The translations under genes were made by a program, and so were the position numbers. Below are positions 1 to 7,976 of a stretch of DNA of 23,898 nucleotides, piece after piece. Origin of the DNA: an uncultured Sphingomonadales bacterium (GTDB lineage Bacteria > Pseudomonadota > Alphaproteobacteria > Sphingomonadales > Sphingomonadaceae); the NCBI GenBank assembly GCA_937898525.1, contig CALCBC010000072.1:1-23898 (forward strand), in the 5' to 3' direction. Every line of letters starts with the position of its first letter. The stretch's first letter is position 1. The notes beneath the pieces are model-generated. The model was not told the origin of the DNA and searched no databases. It saw only the letters and a program-made list of their open reading frames with translations.

Positions 1-55
<55 letters not shown>

Positions 56-96
56 GAATTCCGAAGACGGCGCCCAGGCAACCCCGCTTCAGCCCT

Positions 97-150
97 AACT
101 GCTGCCTGTTGCCTGCTGCCTGCTGCCCTTTCCCCCTACTGCCTGCTGCC
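97..150. repeat. Degenerate inverted counterpart of the ggcagta array
   Basis: This stretch is a run of ctgcctg, ttgcctg and ctactgcc units, the reverse complement of the ggcagta/ggcagca theme at 1-55, interrupted by a pyrimidine tract. The two blocks are about 40 bp apart and could pair as a long imperfect hairpin just after the cckA stop codon. A role in transcription termination is an inference: there is no clear T-tract following a compact stem. Confidence 0.7.
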
Positions 151-156
151 TCCCAA

Positions 157-2598
157 TCACCTCCGGCTCGCCCGCAAGACCTCCCCGACCTTCGACGCGA
201 TCTGCGCGACGCTGAAGGGCTTCGAGATGAAATGCATTCCCTCGATGTCGATCTCGCGCCGGAGCTGCTCTTCGGCGTAGCCCGACATGAACAGCACCGG
301 GATCCCCGGCGCGAGATGGCGGATCTCGCGGGCCATCGCCGGGCCGTCCATGCTCGGCATCACCACGTCGCTGACCACGAGGTCGAAGTCGGGATTGCGC
401 CGCATCGCCTCGACCCCCTCATCGCCGTCCGAGGCGGTTATCACGGTGTAACCCTGGCGCGTCAGCGCGCGCTCGGCGACCGCGCGGACCATGTCCTCGT
501 CCTCGACCAGCAGGATGCGCCCGCCGCCCGACCATTCGCCCTTGTGCTCGACCGTCTCGGACTTGCGCAGCTCGTCCTCGCTCGGCTGGTGGACCGGCAG
601 GTAGATCGTGAAGCGCGCGCCCTTCGGCTTCCCGTCGGGTCCCAGGGCGTTGTCGGCGAAGATGAAGCCGCCCGACTGCTTGACGATGCCGTAGACGGTC
701 GACAGCCCGAGGCCGGTGCCCTTGCCCTGCTCCTTGGTGGTGAAGAACGGCTCGAAGATCTTCGGCAGGTTGGCCGGCGGGATGCCGCCGCCGGTGTCCT
801 CGGCGATCAGCACCGTGTAGTCGCCGGCCGGGATGATCTCGCTGCCCGTCCGGCGCACGTCGCGGGCGACCACGCGGCGGGTGGTGAACGTCAGCGTGCC
901 CGAGGCGTGCTCGCCGCCGCGCGCCTGGATCGCGTCTCGCGCGTTGACCGCGAGGTTGACGATGACCTGCTCGAGCTGACGCGGGTCGGCACGCACCGGG
1001 CCGAGATCGCGGTCGTGGTGGGTCTTGAGGGTGATCTTGGCGCCGAGCAGCCGTTTCAGGAGCTGGCTGACCTCCGAGATCACGTCGGGCAGCTGCAGCA
1101 CTTCGGGCTGGAGCGTCTGCTGGCGGCTGAACGCGAGCAGCTGGCGAGTCAGCGAGGCGGCGCGATTGGAGTTGGCCTTGATCTGCTGGATGTCGTCGTA
1201 GTCGCTGTCGCCCGGCGTGTGACGCAGCAGCATCAGGTCGCAATAGCCGATGATCGCGGTCAGTACGTTGTTGAAGTCGTGCGCGACGCCGCCGGCCAGC
1301 TGGCCGACCGCCTGCATCTTGGTCGCCTGCGCGACCTGCCGCTTGAGGCGGGTCTCCTCGGTCGTGTCGGCGAGGCTCAGCAGCACCGCCGGCTCGCCGA
1401 GCCCGCGGACGCCGGCGAGGCCCATCGAAACCGGCTCGTCCGGCTCGTTGCGCAGTCGCACGGCGATGTCGCCGCTCATCGCCGGGCCCTGCGCGAAGCG
1501 GCGGACCGCGTCGGCCATCGCGGTCTTGTCCTGCCGCACGACGAGGTCCGACGGATAGGGCGGCAGCCTCCCGGTAATCCCCGCGGCGCGACGGAATGCC
1601 GGGTTGGCGAACAGGAAATGCCCGTCGCGGTCGGTCATTGCGAGACCGAGCGGCAGCTGCTCGAGCAGACCCTCGAGTTGCGGCGCGTGGCCGCGCGACT
1701 CGCTCGTCCAGCCGCCGAGCCCGACGCCGCTGTCGAGCAGCATCATCAGCGAGGGCGCCTCGCCCGCAGGCGGCGCCTCCCCGGCATCGGGGTCAGCCAG
1801 CGGCACGTTGACCAGCGTCTGCGGCGGACCCTTGCGGCCCTCGCGAGCGAAATAGATCCGGTCGCGCTCGTCCGAGCGCAGCAGCGAGGTGAAATCGAGC
1901 CCGGCCATGCTCGCGTTCTCGTCGCCCGCGGCGCGCTTGGCGAAGCCGGCGCTCGCCGCGCGGATCGCGCCGTCGGCGCCGACCAGCGCGACCTCGATCC
2001 CGGCAGCGCTGAGGATCCGGCCGAACGGCCCGGTGATCCACTTGCCGATGCCGGCGAGCGGTTCGGAGCGGACGATCTGCGCAAAGCGCCAGATCAGGTA
2101 ATCGTCGCTGCGTCCGGCCCGCTGCGCGGCGCCGGCCCACGACTGGCGACCGTCGGTAATCGTCACTTCGCCGCTTTCGCCCTCGCGCCATGCGGCCCGC
2201 GCTGCCTTGGCGAGGTCCTCGGCCGAGGCCGCGTCGACCGGCAGCCGCGGTGGCGCGTGACTCGATCCGAACCACAGCTCGTAGGCGGTGTTGGCGCAGA
2301 CCAGCCTGTTGGCGCGGTCGGTCACCGCGATCGCCATGCCCGGCTGCTCGATCGCGGCGACCGTGACCGACCAGTCCGGCGTTGCGCCGTCCGCATCCTC
2401 GACCGGTGCGGCGCGGCGCCGCGCGGCCGAGTAGGCAAGAAGCCCGAGCACCGCGAGTCCGCCGAGGTAGGCGAGCGTGACCGCCGCGCTTCCGACGACG
2501 AGCTGGATCAGCGCGGCGCTGACGAGGATCGCCGCGGCGACCGCGAGCCTGTCGACGACTCCGTGCGGACCGCGCGGCGCTGCCAAGCTCTTCATCAT
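157..2598 (-). CDS. cckA: Hybrid sensor histidine kinase CckA
   Basis: The protein has 813 residues. Two hydrophobic segments (about 17-35 and 38-58) anchor it in the inner membrane. PAS-like regions follow (about 75-190 and 305-415). The HisKA domain has the phospho-acceptor His440 in an AHDFNN motif. The HATPase domain has an N-box around N548-N552, EDTGGG at 600-605 and a GTGLGLS box. The C-terminal receiver has phospho-acceptor Asp744 and Lys793. This order and the HDFNNVL box are diagnostic of CckA, which in alphaproteobacteria passes phosphate through ChpT to CtrA and CpdR in cell-cycle and motility control. The first ATG of an ATGATG pair is chosen because it overlaps the TGA of the DUF2062 gene (ATGA), implying translational coupling. 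Reading frames open further upstream but lie inside DUF2062 and are not the start. Confidence 0.95.
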   Translation of the reverse strand: MMKSLAAPRGPHGVVDRLAVAAAILVSAALIQLVVGSAAVTLAYLGGLAVLGLLAYSAARRRAAPVEDADGATPDWSVTVAAIEQPGMAIAVTDRANRLVCANTAYELWFGSSHAPPRLPVDAASAEDLAKAARAAWREGESGEVTITDGRQSWAGAAQRAGRSDDYLIWRFAQIVRSEPLAGIGKWITGPFGRILSAAGIEVALVGADGAIRAASAGFAKRAAGDENASMAGLDFTSLLRSDERDRIYFAREGRKGPPQTLVNVPLADPDAGEAPPAGEAPSLMMLLDSGVGLGGWTSESRGHAPQLEGLLEQLPLGLAMTDRDGHFLFANPAFRRAAGITGRLPPYPSDLVVRQDKTAMADAVRRFAQGPAMSGDIAVRLRNEPDEPVSMGLAGVRGLGEPAVLLSLADTTEETRLKRQVAQATKMQAVGQLAGGVAHDFNNVLTAIIGYCDLMLLRHTPGDSDYDDIQQIKANSNRAASLTRQLLAFSRQQTLQPEVLQLPDVISEVSQLLKRLLGAKITLKTHHDRDLGPVRADPRQLEQVIVNLAVNARDAIQARGGEHASGTLTFTTRRVVARDVRRTGSEIIPAGDYTVLIAEDTGGGIPPANLPKIFEPFFTTKEQGKGTGLGLSTVYGIVKQSGGFIFADNALGPDGKPKGARFTIYLPVHQPSEDELRKSETVEHKGEWSGGGRILLVEDEDMVRAVAERALTRQGYTVITASDGDEGVEAMRRNPDFDLVVSDVVMPSMDGPAMAREIRHLAPGIPVLFMSGYAEEQLRREIDIEGMHFISKPFSVAQIASKVGEVLRASRR

Positions 2599-3179
2599 TC
2601 GGCGGGCAGGGGCGAATTCCGGCGGCGCGCCTGGCGGCGTTGCCATTTGCGGCCGATGTTGGCGCGCCACAGGAACGAGGATGCGAGGTAGCCGATAGCG
2701 GCGGCGATGATCGCGATCACGAACAGCCCGATGACCAGCGCCGGTGCGGCATCGGACAGCAACCACGCAATCCATTCGCCGACGCTGGCACTGTCGTCGT
2801 AGAGCGCGCGGAACGCAGCCAGGTCGGCATGGAACCCGAGACCGTTGCCGACGAACAGCGAGCCCGCGAGCAGGAACGGCGTCGTCGCGGGATTGCTGAG
2901 GAAAGTCATCGCCGCGGCCAGCGGAATGTTGCCGCGGCTCGGCACGCACATCAGCGCGGCGCCGATTATCTGGATACCGGGGATCAGCGCGAAGATCCCG
3001 ACGAGCAGGCCCGCCGCCACGCCCCGCGGCACCGAGCGCCGGGTGAAGCGCCACAGTTCGGGCCGCAGCACGTGGTGCGCAAACGGCCGGACGAGACGGT
3101 TGCTTTCCAGCTGTTCGCGCGTCGGCGCGTGCTCACGGATCCAGTCCGAGAGGAAGGTCTTGGATCTGAAGCTCGTCAT
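2595..3179 (-). CDS. DUF2062 family membrane protein
   Basis: This is a 194-residue protein with a basic N-terminal half and the DUF2062 signature: FTRRSVPRG, then a membrane segment, then PGIQIIGA and NIPLAAAMTFLSNPATTP. A second membrane segment lies near the C-terminus (ALVIGLFVIAIIAAAIGYL), followed by a basic tail. The family is membrane-embedded with no established biochemical role. The ATG at 3179 gives the MTSF start; an in-frame ATG at 3254 would overlap smpB by 14 bp and adds residues unlike the family, so it was not used. The gene lies 61 bp downstream of smpB and overlaps cckA by 4 bp, so smpB-DUF2062-cckA probably form one transcription unit. Confidence 0.88.
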   Translation of the reverse strand: MTSFRSKTFLSDWIREHAPTREQLESNRLVRPFAHHVLRPELWRFTRRSVPRGVAAGLLVGIFALIPGIQIIGAALMCVPSRGNIPLAAAMTFLSNPATTPFLLAGSLFVGNGLGFHADLAAFRALYDDSASVGEWIAWLLSDAAPALVIGLFVIAIIAAAIGYLASSFLWRANIGRKWQRRQARRRNSPLPAE

Positions 3180-3240
3180 CGTCTCGTATTCGCCTTGCGC
3201 GGCTGAACCTGTGCTTGCAAGCCCTCCCTGCCCGTCCGGA

Positions 3241-3723
3241 TCATCCTCTTTCACGCATCAGCCGCGCCTTGTCGCGCTGCCAGTCGCGATCCTTGATCGC
3301 TTGCCGCTTGTCGTGGGTCTGCTTGCCCTTCGCCAGCGCCAGCTCGACCTTGGCCCGTCCGCGGCTGTTGAAGTAGATCGACAGCGGGATCATCGTCATC
3401 CCCTTGCGCTCGACCGCGCCGAGCAGCTTTTCGACCTCGCGCTTGTGCAGCAGCAGCTTCCGCGGCCGGCGCGGCTCGTGATTGAAGCGGTTGCCGTGAC
3501 TGAACTCGGGGATGTTCGCGTTGACCAGCCAGGCCTCGCCATCGCGCACCTCGGCGTAGCTCTCGGCGATCGAGCCCTCGCCGAAGCGCAGGCTTTTCAC
3601 TTCGGTGCCGCTGAGCGCGATCCCCGCCTCGAACGTTTCCTCGATGAAGTATTCGAACCGTGCGCGCCGGTTCTCGGCGACGGTCTTAACCTTGTCGAAG
3701 GTCGAGGGTTTCGGGCGGGCCAT
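3241..3723 (-). CDS. smpB: SsrA-binding protein SmpB
   Basis: This 160-residue protein has the full SmpB layout. It begins with MARPKPSTFDKVKTVAENRRARFEYFI-type sequence, contains the GIALSGTEVKSLR strand and the NIPEF..GN.FNHEPRRPRKLLLHKREV region, and ends in a basic tail (KGKQTHDKRQAIKDRDWQRD). SmpB binds tmRNA and delivers it to stalled ribosomes for trans-translation. The ATG at 3723 has no Shine-Dalgarno sequence; a promoter-like pair sits only 10 nt upstream (see 3734-3762), suggesting a nearly leaderless mRNA. In-frame codons further upstream are not supported by homology. Downstream genes on the same strand are DUF2062 and cckA. Confidence 0.97.
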   Translation of the reverse strand: MARPKPSTFDKVKTVAENRRARFEYFIEETFEAGIALSGTEVKSLRFGEGSIAESYAEVRDGEAWLVNANIPEFSHGNRFNHEPRRPRKLLLHKREVEKLLGAVERKGMTMIPLSIYFNSRGRAKVELALAKGKQTHDKRQAIKDRDWQRDKARLMRERG

Positions 3724-3733
3724 GATGAGGGGG

Positions 3734-3762
3734 CATGTAGGGAGAGCCACGGGGCGGTGGAA
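3734..3762 (-). promoter_or_regulatory. Predicted smpB promoter with very short leader
   Basis: Read on the minus strand: TTCCAC, 17 nt, TACATG, then 10 nt to the smpB ATG. Transcription starting about 7 nt past the -10 box would leave a leader of only a few bases. No Shine-Dalgarno sequence is visible in those 10 nt. The call rests on box match and spacing only. Confidence 0.45.
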
Positions 3763-3796
3763 CCCCCTTTCGGGGCCGCGCTCGTCGCTCACGAAA

Positions 3797-3949
3797 ATGA
3801 CGATCGCGCGGCACCGTTTCGCCGCGCAGGACGACTCGCCGATCCTGCTGATCCAGGGGCGCGACGACACTGTCGTGCCCTTCGAGCAGAGCGCGAAGAT
3901 GGCCGACGCGCTGAAGGATGCGGGCAAGCCTTTCCGCCGGGTCGACTGA
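3797..3949 (+). pseudogene. Remnant of an S9-type (prolyl oligopeptidase family) peptidase C-terminus
   Basis: The last 40 or so codons before a TGA read DSPILLIQGRDDTVVPFEQS followed by AKMADALKDAGKPF. This closely matches the stretch in S9-family serine peptidases and related alpha/beta hydrolases that carries the catalytic Asp (the HG.DDTVVP region). The upstream catalytic-Ser region and the C-terminal part with the catalytic His are absent, and upstream codons soon run into the smpB promoter area. It is best read as a decayed fragment, not a functional gene. The remnant suggests that the stretch between dapA and smpB has been rearranged. Confidence 0.6.
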
Positions 3950-4022
3950 TCGCCTCCGCGCGGAACGATTTGCGCCTCTCGCGCGCTCCGGTGCCGACGG
4001 ACGGGCGTAGAGGAGTCGCGAG

Positions 4023-4316
4023 ATGCCCCGAGGAGACAAGGACAAGTACACCGACAAGCAGAAGCGCAAGGCCGAGCACATCGCCGAAGGCTACGAGGAA
4101 CGCGGCGCTTCGGAGAAAACCGCCAAGGCCCGCGCCTGGGCGACCGTCAACAAGGAGAGCGGAGGCGGCAACAAGTCCGGCTCTGGGCGCGGCAAGAAGG
4201 ACACCCACGTCTCGTCCTCGCGCGGCGGAAGGGCGCACAAGTCGGGCTCGTTCGAACAGCGCTCGGCCGCCGCCCGCAAGGGCTGGGAAACCCGCCGCAG
4301 GAACGGCAACGCCTGA
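4023..4316 (+). CDS. Small basic Gly/Lys/Ser-rich protein
   Basis: The predicted product has 97 residues, strongly basic and hydrophilic, with no signal peptide or membrane segment. The N-terminal half (MPRGDKDKYTDKQKRKAEHI, then EGYEERG...AKARAWATVNK) looks helical. The middle is a Gly/Ser/Lys linker, and the C-terminus (RSAAARKGWETRRR) resembles KGG-type motifs. Similar proteins occur in other alphaproteobacteria, sometimes labelled plasmid stabilization protein; I know of no experimental support for that label. A clear gaggag ribosome binding site (4010-4015) lies 7 nt before the ATG. The gene converges on the DUF885 gene. DNA or RNA binding is plausible from composition but not shown. Confidence 0.75.
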   Translation: MPRGDKDKYTDKQKRKAEHIAEGYEERGASEKTAKARAWATVNKESGGGNKSGSGRGKKDTHVSSSRGGRAHKSGSFEQRSAAARKGWETRRRNGNA

Positions 4317-4349
4317 CTCGAAGAAGAGGGACTGTCCCTATTTTTCGAG
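4317..4349. repeat. Palindromic element with gggactgtccc core between convergent genes
   Basis: An imperfect palindrome has outer arms ctcgaa/ttcgag and a perfect core gggac-t-gtccc (4328-4338). It overlaps the stop codon of the DUF885 gene and lies just after the stop of the small basic gene, so it could act as a bidirectional terminator. The same core, with flanking aaaa/tttt tracts, is present twice at 16882-16938. Confidence 0.7.
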
Positions 4350-5630
4350 GTCGCTCGGCAGCGTCGGCTCGCTGAGGATCCGGCGCATGCGTTCCCAGCG
4401 CGCTTCGGGCGACGAGCCGGCCGCTTCGACGTGGGCGCGGACCATCTCGAGGCCGAGACCGTAGTTGATGATGTAGCTGCGGTAGGTCTTCGCGAAGTCG
4501 ATCGTCTGCGCCGCGCGCTCGGGCGAGGTCAGCTGGTAGCGCTGGGTGAGCGCGATCGCCTCGGCCTCGTCGATCTCGCCCGCGAACAGTTGGGCGGCGA
4601 TCGTGTAGCCGGCCGGGCGCAGATCGACCGTCAGCTCGGCGAGCTCGAGATACCGCGCAAGATCGGCGGTCGGCAGGCCGGCCAGCGGAGCGAGCACGTC
4701 GCGGTCGAACGCGAGGCCCTCGTCCCCCGGAAACGCGAGCTCGATGCCGTAATTGGCCGAGCCTTCCGCCAGCAGCGACTGCGGCGAATAGAGCGGATAG
4801 ACGGTGTACTCGATCCAGCCGCGCCCCTCGACCAGTTCCTGCTCGAGCAGCACGTTGTAGACGTGGTGCCCCGGGTATCCCTCGTGGCAGCCGAGGTCCC
4901 TCGCCCGCTCGATCCGCACCGGCAGGTCGGTGTTGATCTCGATCTTCGAATGGAAGCCGCCCTGGTACCAGTTGTACCCGCTCCACGGCTTGTCGGTGAC
5001 CAGCGCGAGGTCGAACTTCTCGCCTTGGGGCAGCTCGAAATGCGCCAGCGTGCGCCGGCGGCACTCGGCGATCCCGGCATCCATCACCGCCCTGAGCCTG
5101 TCGGGCGGGACATCGAAGCGGCTGCGGAACGCGTCGATCCGTTGCCACAGCGGCCCATCCCCTGGCACCAGCGCGTCGATCCGCGCGATCAGCGGGTCGA
5201 AGGACTCGAGCTCGGGCAACTCGGGACGCACGCCGAACAGCCCCTCGGCCTCGTCCTGGAACGAGAGCGTCTCGCCCTGCATCATCCGGAGCCGCGTCTG
5301 CGCGGCAACCAGCTGGGCGTCGAGGAACGCCGCGCGGCGCCTCTCGAGGCTGCCGTCCTCGAACTCGGCCTCGGCGATCCTTTCGCGCAGCGCCGCAACC
5401 CGCTCGGCCAGCCTGGGAAGGTCGTTCGCCACCGCCTCGGCTTCAGCCTGCGCCTGAATCTCGGGCGGACCGTAGTAGGCGTCGATGTAGCCCTCCTCCT
5501 TCTCGCCGATCGTCAACTGCAGCAGCAGATAGTCGCGCGCGATCGCGTCGAGGTCGGCGGCGGGGTCGGACGATCGGCCGCAGGCGGCCAAGGCGAGAGC
5601 GGCGAGCGCCGCGACGAACATGCGGATCAT
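4338..5630 (-). CDS. DUF885-type metallopeptidase-like lipoprotein
   Basis: The protein has 430 residues. The N-terminus is a lipoprotein signal (MIRMFVAALAALALAAC) with lipobox Cys17, so the mature protein should be membrane-anchored in the periplasm. Residues 249-256 read HEGYPGHH, the metal-site motif typical of DUF885 proteins, and Glu289 in LLAEGSANYG is a likely third ligand or catalytic acid. An EINTDLP strand and a long helical region surround the site. The family is regarded as zinc-peptidase-like, but substrates are unknown. The stop codon sits inside a palindromic repeat. The upstream neighbour (5695) is divergent, with the two starts 64 bp apart, so both promoters lie in that short space. 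No frameshift or missing motif is seen. Confidence 0.88.
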   Translation of the reverse strand: MIRMFVAALAALALAACGRSSDPAADLDAIARDYLLLQLTIGEKEEGYIDAYYGPPEIQAQAEAEAVANDLPRLAERVAALRERIAEAEFEDGSLERRRAAFLDAQLVAAQTRLRMMQGETLSFQDEAEGLFGVRPELPELESFDPLIARIDALVPGDGPLWQRIDAFRSRFDVPPDRLRAVMDAGIAECRRRTLAHFELPQGEKFDLALVTDKPWSGYNWYQGGFHSKIEINTDLPVRIERARDLGCHEGYPGHHVYNVLLEQELVEGRGWIEYTVYPLYSPQSLLAEGSANYGIELAFPGDEGLAFDRDVLAPLAGLPTADLARYLELAELTVDLRPAGYTIAAQLFAGEIDEAEAIALTQRYQLTSPERAAQTIDFAKTYRSYIINYGLGLEMVRAHVEAAGSSPEARWERMRRILSEPTLPSDLEK

Positions 5631-5694
5631 GGGCGCGGGATCGGCTTGCGGGCGCGATCAGTCAATGGAAGGATGCGTGCAAGGAGAGGGAACG

Positions 5695-6879
5695 ATGGCT
5701 ACCGCCGCGAAACCGGATGATCCACCGCTGACGGCGGAGCGCATTCTCGCCAACGCCCGGGCAATGGCGCCGACGATCGCGCAACGCTCGCAGGAAATCG
5801 AAGCGCTGCGCCGCCTGCCGGCCGACCTGGTCGCCGATCTGCGCGCGGCGGGAGTCTTCCGCATGGGCCGCAGCCGGGCGAAGGGCGGGCCGCAGATGAC
5901 GCTGGTGCAGCATCTCGAGGTGATCGAGGTGCTGGCCCACGCCGATCCCTCGGTCGGCTGGTGCGTCAAGATCGGCACTGACAGCGGCCTGCTTGCCGAG
6001 CTCCTGCCGCCAGCCGCCTCGGCGCGGCTGCTGCCCGAACCCGACATGATCACCGCCGGCCAGTTCACCACCGGTCACGGCAAGCTCCGGCGGGTCGAAG
6101 GCGGGTACCTGCTTGATGGCCGCTTCCCGTTCGGCAGCGGGATCACCCATGCCGACGTGGTGATGAGCGGCGCCGTGCTGACGCGCGACGGCGAGCCGGT
6201 GTTCGGTGACAACGGCCTGCCCGAAGGGCGGCTCGCCTTCTGCCGCGCTGACCAGCTGGTGATCGAGGACACCTGGCATACCCACGGCCTGCGCGGCAGC
6301 GGCTCGTGCCATTACCGCGCGGAGAACCTGTTCGTCCCGGAGGATCAGGTGCTGCGTATCGAACCGGCGCTGTTCGCCAACCGCGAGCCGCTCTATTCGA
6401 GCGGCTTCAACTGGGTGACGACAATGGCCGCCGTCCCGCTCGGCACCGCCCGCCGCGCGATCGACGAAGCAAAAGCACTGATCCACGCGCGCAAGGCCGG
6501 CATGCCACCGCGGCCGATGGCCGAGACCGTTCAGGCGCGCGAGGCGATCGCTCACACCGAGACCGCTTGGGGTGCGGCGCAGGCCTTCCTCTACCGCGCG
6601 GCGGAGGAGTTCTGGTCAGAGCTCGAGGCGGGTACGCCGAAGGTCGAGACCAAGGGCCGCCTTGCGCTCGCCAACGTCAACAGCTTCCGTATGGCCGCCA
6701 AAGTCACCCGCCGGCTGTTCGACCTGATCGGCGCCAACGTGATCTTCGACGGCTCGATCCTCGAACGCCTCGCCCGAGACGCGCTGACGCTCAACCAGCA
6801 CATGATCGTCGCCGGGCCGGCGATAGAGACTTACGGCGCGATGATGCTCGGGAGGGAGCATCCTTCACCGCTCTACTGA
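5695..6879 (+). CDS. Acyl-CoA dehydrogenase-like flavin monooxygenase (HsaA/DszC type)
   Basis: This 394-residue protein follows the acyl-CoA dehydrogenase fold: an N-terminal helical domain, a middle beta domain (FTTGHGKLRRVEGGYLLDGR, FPFGSGITHA), and a C-terminal helical bundle of the type-2 kind found in flavin-dependent monooxygenases such as HsaA, HpaB-like enzymes and DszC. These use reduced flavin and oxygen on aromatic or other substrates. The GTHGLRGSGS-like segment (THGLRGSGSCHY) is characteristic. The catalytic base of true acyl-CoA dehydrogenases is not evident. No flavin reductase lies nearby, so substrate and partner are unknown. The ATG at 5695 is chosen because aaggagaggg (5681-5690) precedes it at normal spacing; an upstream in-frame ATG at 5620 would overlap the DUF885 start. 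Confidence 0.88.
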   Translation: MATAAKPDDPPLTAERILANARAMAPTIAQRSQEIEALRRLPADLVADLRAAGVFRMGRSRAKGGPQMTLVQHLEVIEVLAHADPSVGWCVKIGTDSGLLAELLPPAASARLLPEPDMITAGQFTTGHGKLRRVEGGYLLDGRFPFGSGITHADVVMSGAVLTRDGEPVFGDNGLPEGRLAFCRADQLVIEDTWHTHGLRGSGSCHYRAENLFVPEDQVLRIEPALFANREPLYSSGFNWVTTMAAVPLGTARRAIDEAKALIHARKAGMPPRPMAETVQAREAIAHTETAWGAAQAFLYRAAEEFWSELEAGTPKVETKGRLALANVNSFRMAAKVTRRLFDLIGANVIFDGSILERLARDALTLNQHMIVAGPAIETYGAMMLGREHPSPLY

Positions 6880-6904
6880 CCCCGAGCTGCCCTCTGATCT
6901 CGCC

Positions 6905-6993
6905 CGTCGTCCCGGCGAAACCCGGGACCGCGTTCCGCCAGCGCGGCGCCAGTGGCATGTGGTCCCCGCTTTCGCCGGGATGGCAGGTCTGGT
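6905..6993. repeat. Dispersed palindromic repeat, copy A
   Basis: Outer arms tcccggcgaaacccggga and tccccgctttcgccggga are imperfect inverted repeats, giving a long hairpin between the convergent flavoenzyme gene and dapA. The right end (ggcatg, ggtcc, gctttcgc, ggtctggt) matches copy B at 9922-10040 almost base for base, while the central part differs in length. Placement at gene ends suggests termination or mRNA 3'-end protection; mobility is not shown. Confidence 0.8.
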
Positions 6994-7005
6994 CGGGACT
7001 GCGCC

Positions 7006-7890
7006 TCAGGCCAGCCCCAGGCCCTGCAGCGCCTCATCCACCGCCTTCCGCCCAGCCTCACTGCACGGCGCGAGCGGCAGGCGGGTCTCGGCTGTCATCC
7101 AGTCGTGCAGCTTGGCCAGCGCGTACTTGGTCGGCGACGGGCTGGCGTCGGCGAACAGCGCCTTGTGCAGCGGAAACAGCTTCTCGTTGAGCGCGCGGGC
7201 CCGCTCGTAATCACCCGCGGCGGCCGCCGCATGGAACTCGGCACAGAGCTTCGGCGCCACGTTGGCGGTCACCGAGATGCAGCCGACCTGCCCCAACGCG
7301 TAGCCCGCCAGCGTCAGCGGGTCGTCGCCCGAGAGCTGGTTGAACCCCTCGCCGAGCGCCATCCGGTGCCGCACCACGCGCTGCAGGTCGCCGCTAGCGT
7401 CCTTGAGCGAAACGATCTTGTCCGGGTACTTCCTGGCGAGCGTGATCACGGTCTCCGGAAGGATGTCGGTCACCGTACGCCCAGGCACGTTGTAGAGCAC
7501 GATCGGCAGGCGCGAATTCTCGGCGAGGTAGGAGAAGTGGGCGATCAACCCCTCCTGGCTTGGCCGGTTGTAGTACGGCGCGACGCACAGTCCCGCGGCA
7601 ACCCCCCCCAACTCTTCGCAGAACTTCAGGTGGTCGAGCGCGACCTGAGTATCGTTCGAGCCGCAGCCGGCGATCACCGGCACACGGCCGGCCGCCTGCT
7701 CGACGCAGATCGCAATCACCCGGTGATGTTCCTCGCGGTCGAGCGTCGCGCTCTCGCCGGTCGTGCCGCAGGGTACGAGCGCCGAAGAGCCCTGCTCGAT
7801 CTGCCAGTCCACGAGGCGACGGAACGCGGCCTCGTCCAACGTCCCGTCGCGAAAAGGAGTCACCAGGGCCGGAATCGAGCCAGAGAACAT
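7006..7890 (-). CDS. dapA: 4-Hydroxy-tetrahydrodipicolinate synthase
   Basis: The 294-residue length is standard for DapA. The enzyme condenses pyruvate with aspartate semialdehyde, the first committed step to lysine and meso-diaminopimelate, in the cytoplasm. Visible signatures are GTTGES (T43-T44), the active-site Tyr133 and Arg138 in LYNVPGRT, and the Schiff-base Lys163 in IVSLKDASGD. The C-terminal pattern (DASPSPTKYAL) is typical. The start is supported by gggag about 8 nt upstream. It is divergent from the lytic transglycosylase gene with an 86-bp gap, which pairs synthesis of a peptidoglycan building block with peptidoglycan turnover. In related genomes dapA and smpB are often close; here about 3.3 kb of other genes separates them (recollection, not checked). 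Confidence 0.97.
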   Translation of the reverse strand: MFSGSIPALVTPFRDGTLDEAAFRRLVDWQIEQGSSALVPCGTTGESATLDREEHHRVIAICVEQAAGRVPVIAGCGSNDTQVALDHLKFCEELGGVAAGLCVAPYYNRPSQEGLIAHFSYLAENSRLPIVLYNVPGRTVTDILPETVITLARKYPDKIVSLKDASGDLQRVVRHRMALGEGFNQLSGDDPLTLAGYALGQVGCISVTANVAPKLCAEFHAAAAAGDYERARALNEKLFPLHKALFADASPSPTKYALAKLHDWMTAETRLPLAPCSEAGRKAVDEALQGLGLA

Positions 7891-7976
7891 TTTCGTCGCT
7901 CCCGCGATGAATTAACCGACGGGCCTAATCGTTCACTGAGCCCTGTTCACCGCCTGATAAGGAGCAGCCAGCCATA

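Noticed and set aside
109..2691. Long plus-strand open frame opposite cckA (860 codons).
   Set aside because: It is the antisense shadow of cckA in high-GC DNA. Its composition (Arg, Ala, Asp, Gly rich, no domain) and complete overlap with a clear kinase rule it out.
2845..4464. Plus-strand 539-codon open frame across DUF2062 and smpB.
   Set aside because: It is antisense to two recognised genes, with no recognisable domain. Only the part near 3797-3949, in another frame, has real similarity.
7932..7960. TTCACT-N17-TGATAA as promoter of the lytic transglycosylase.
   Set aside because: A start about 7 nt past this -10 would remove the aaggag ribosome binding site, so the match is probably chance.
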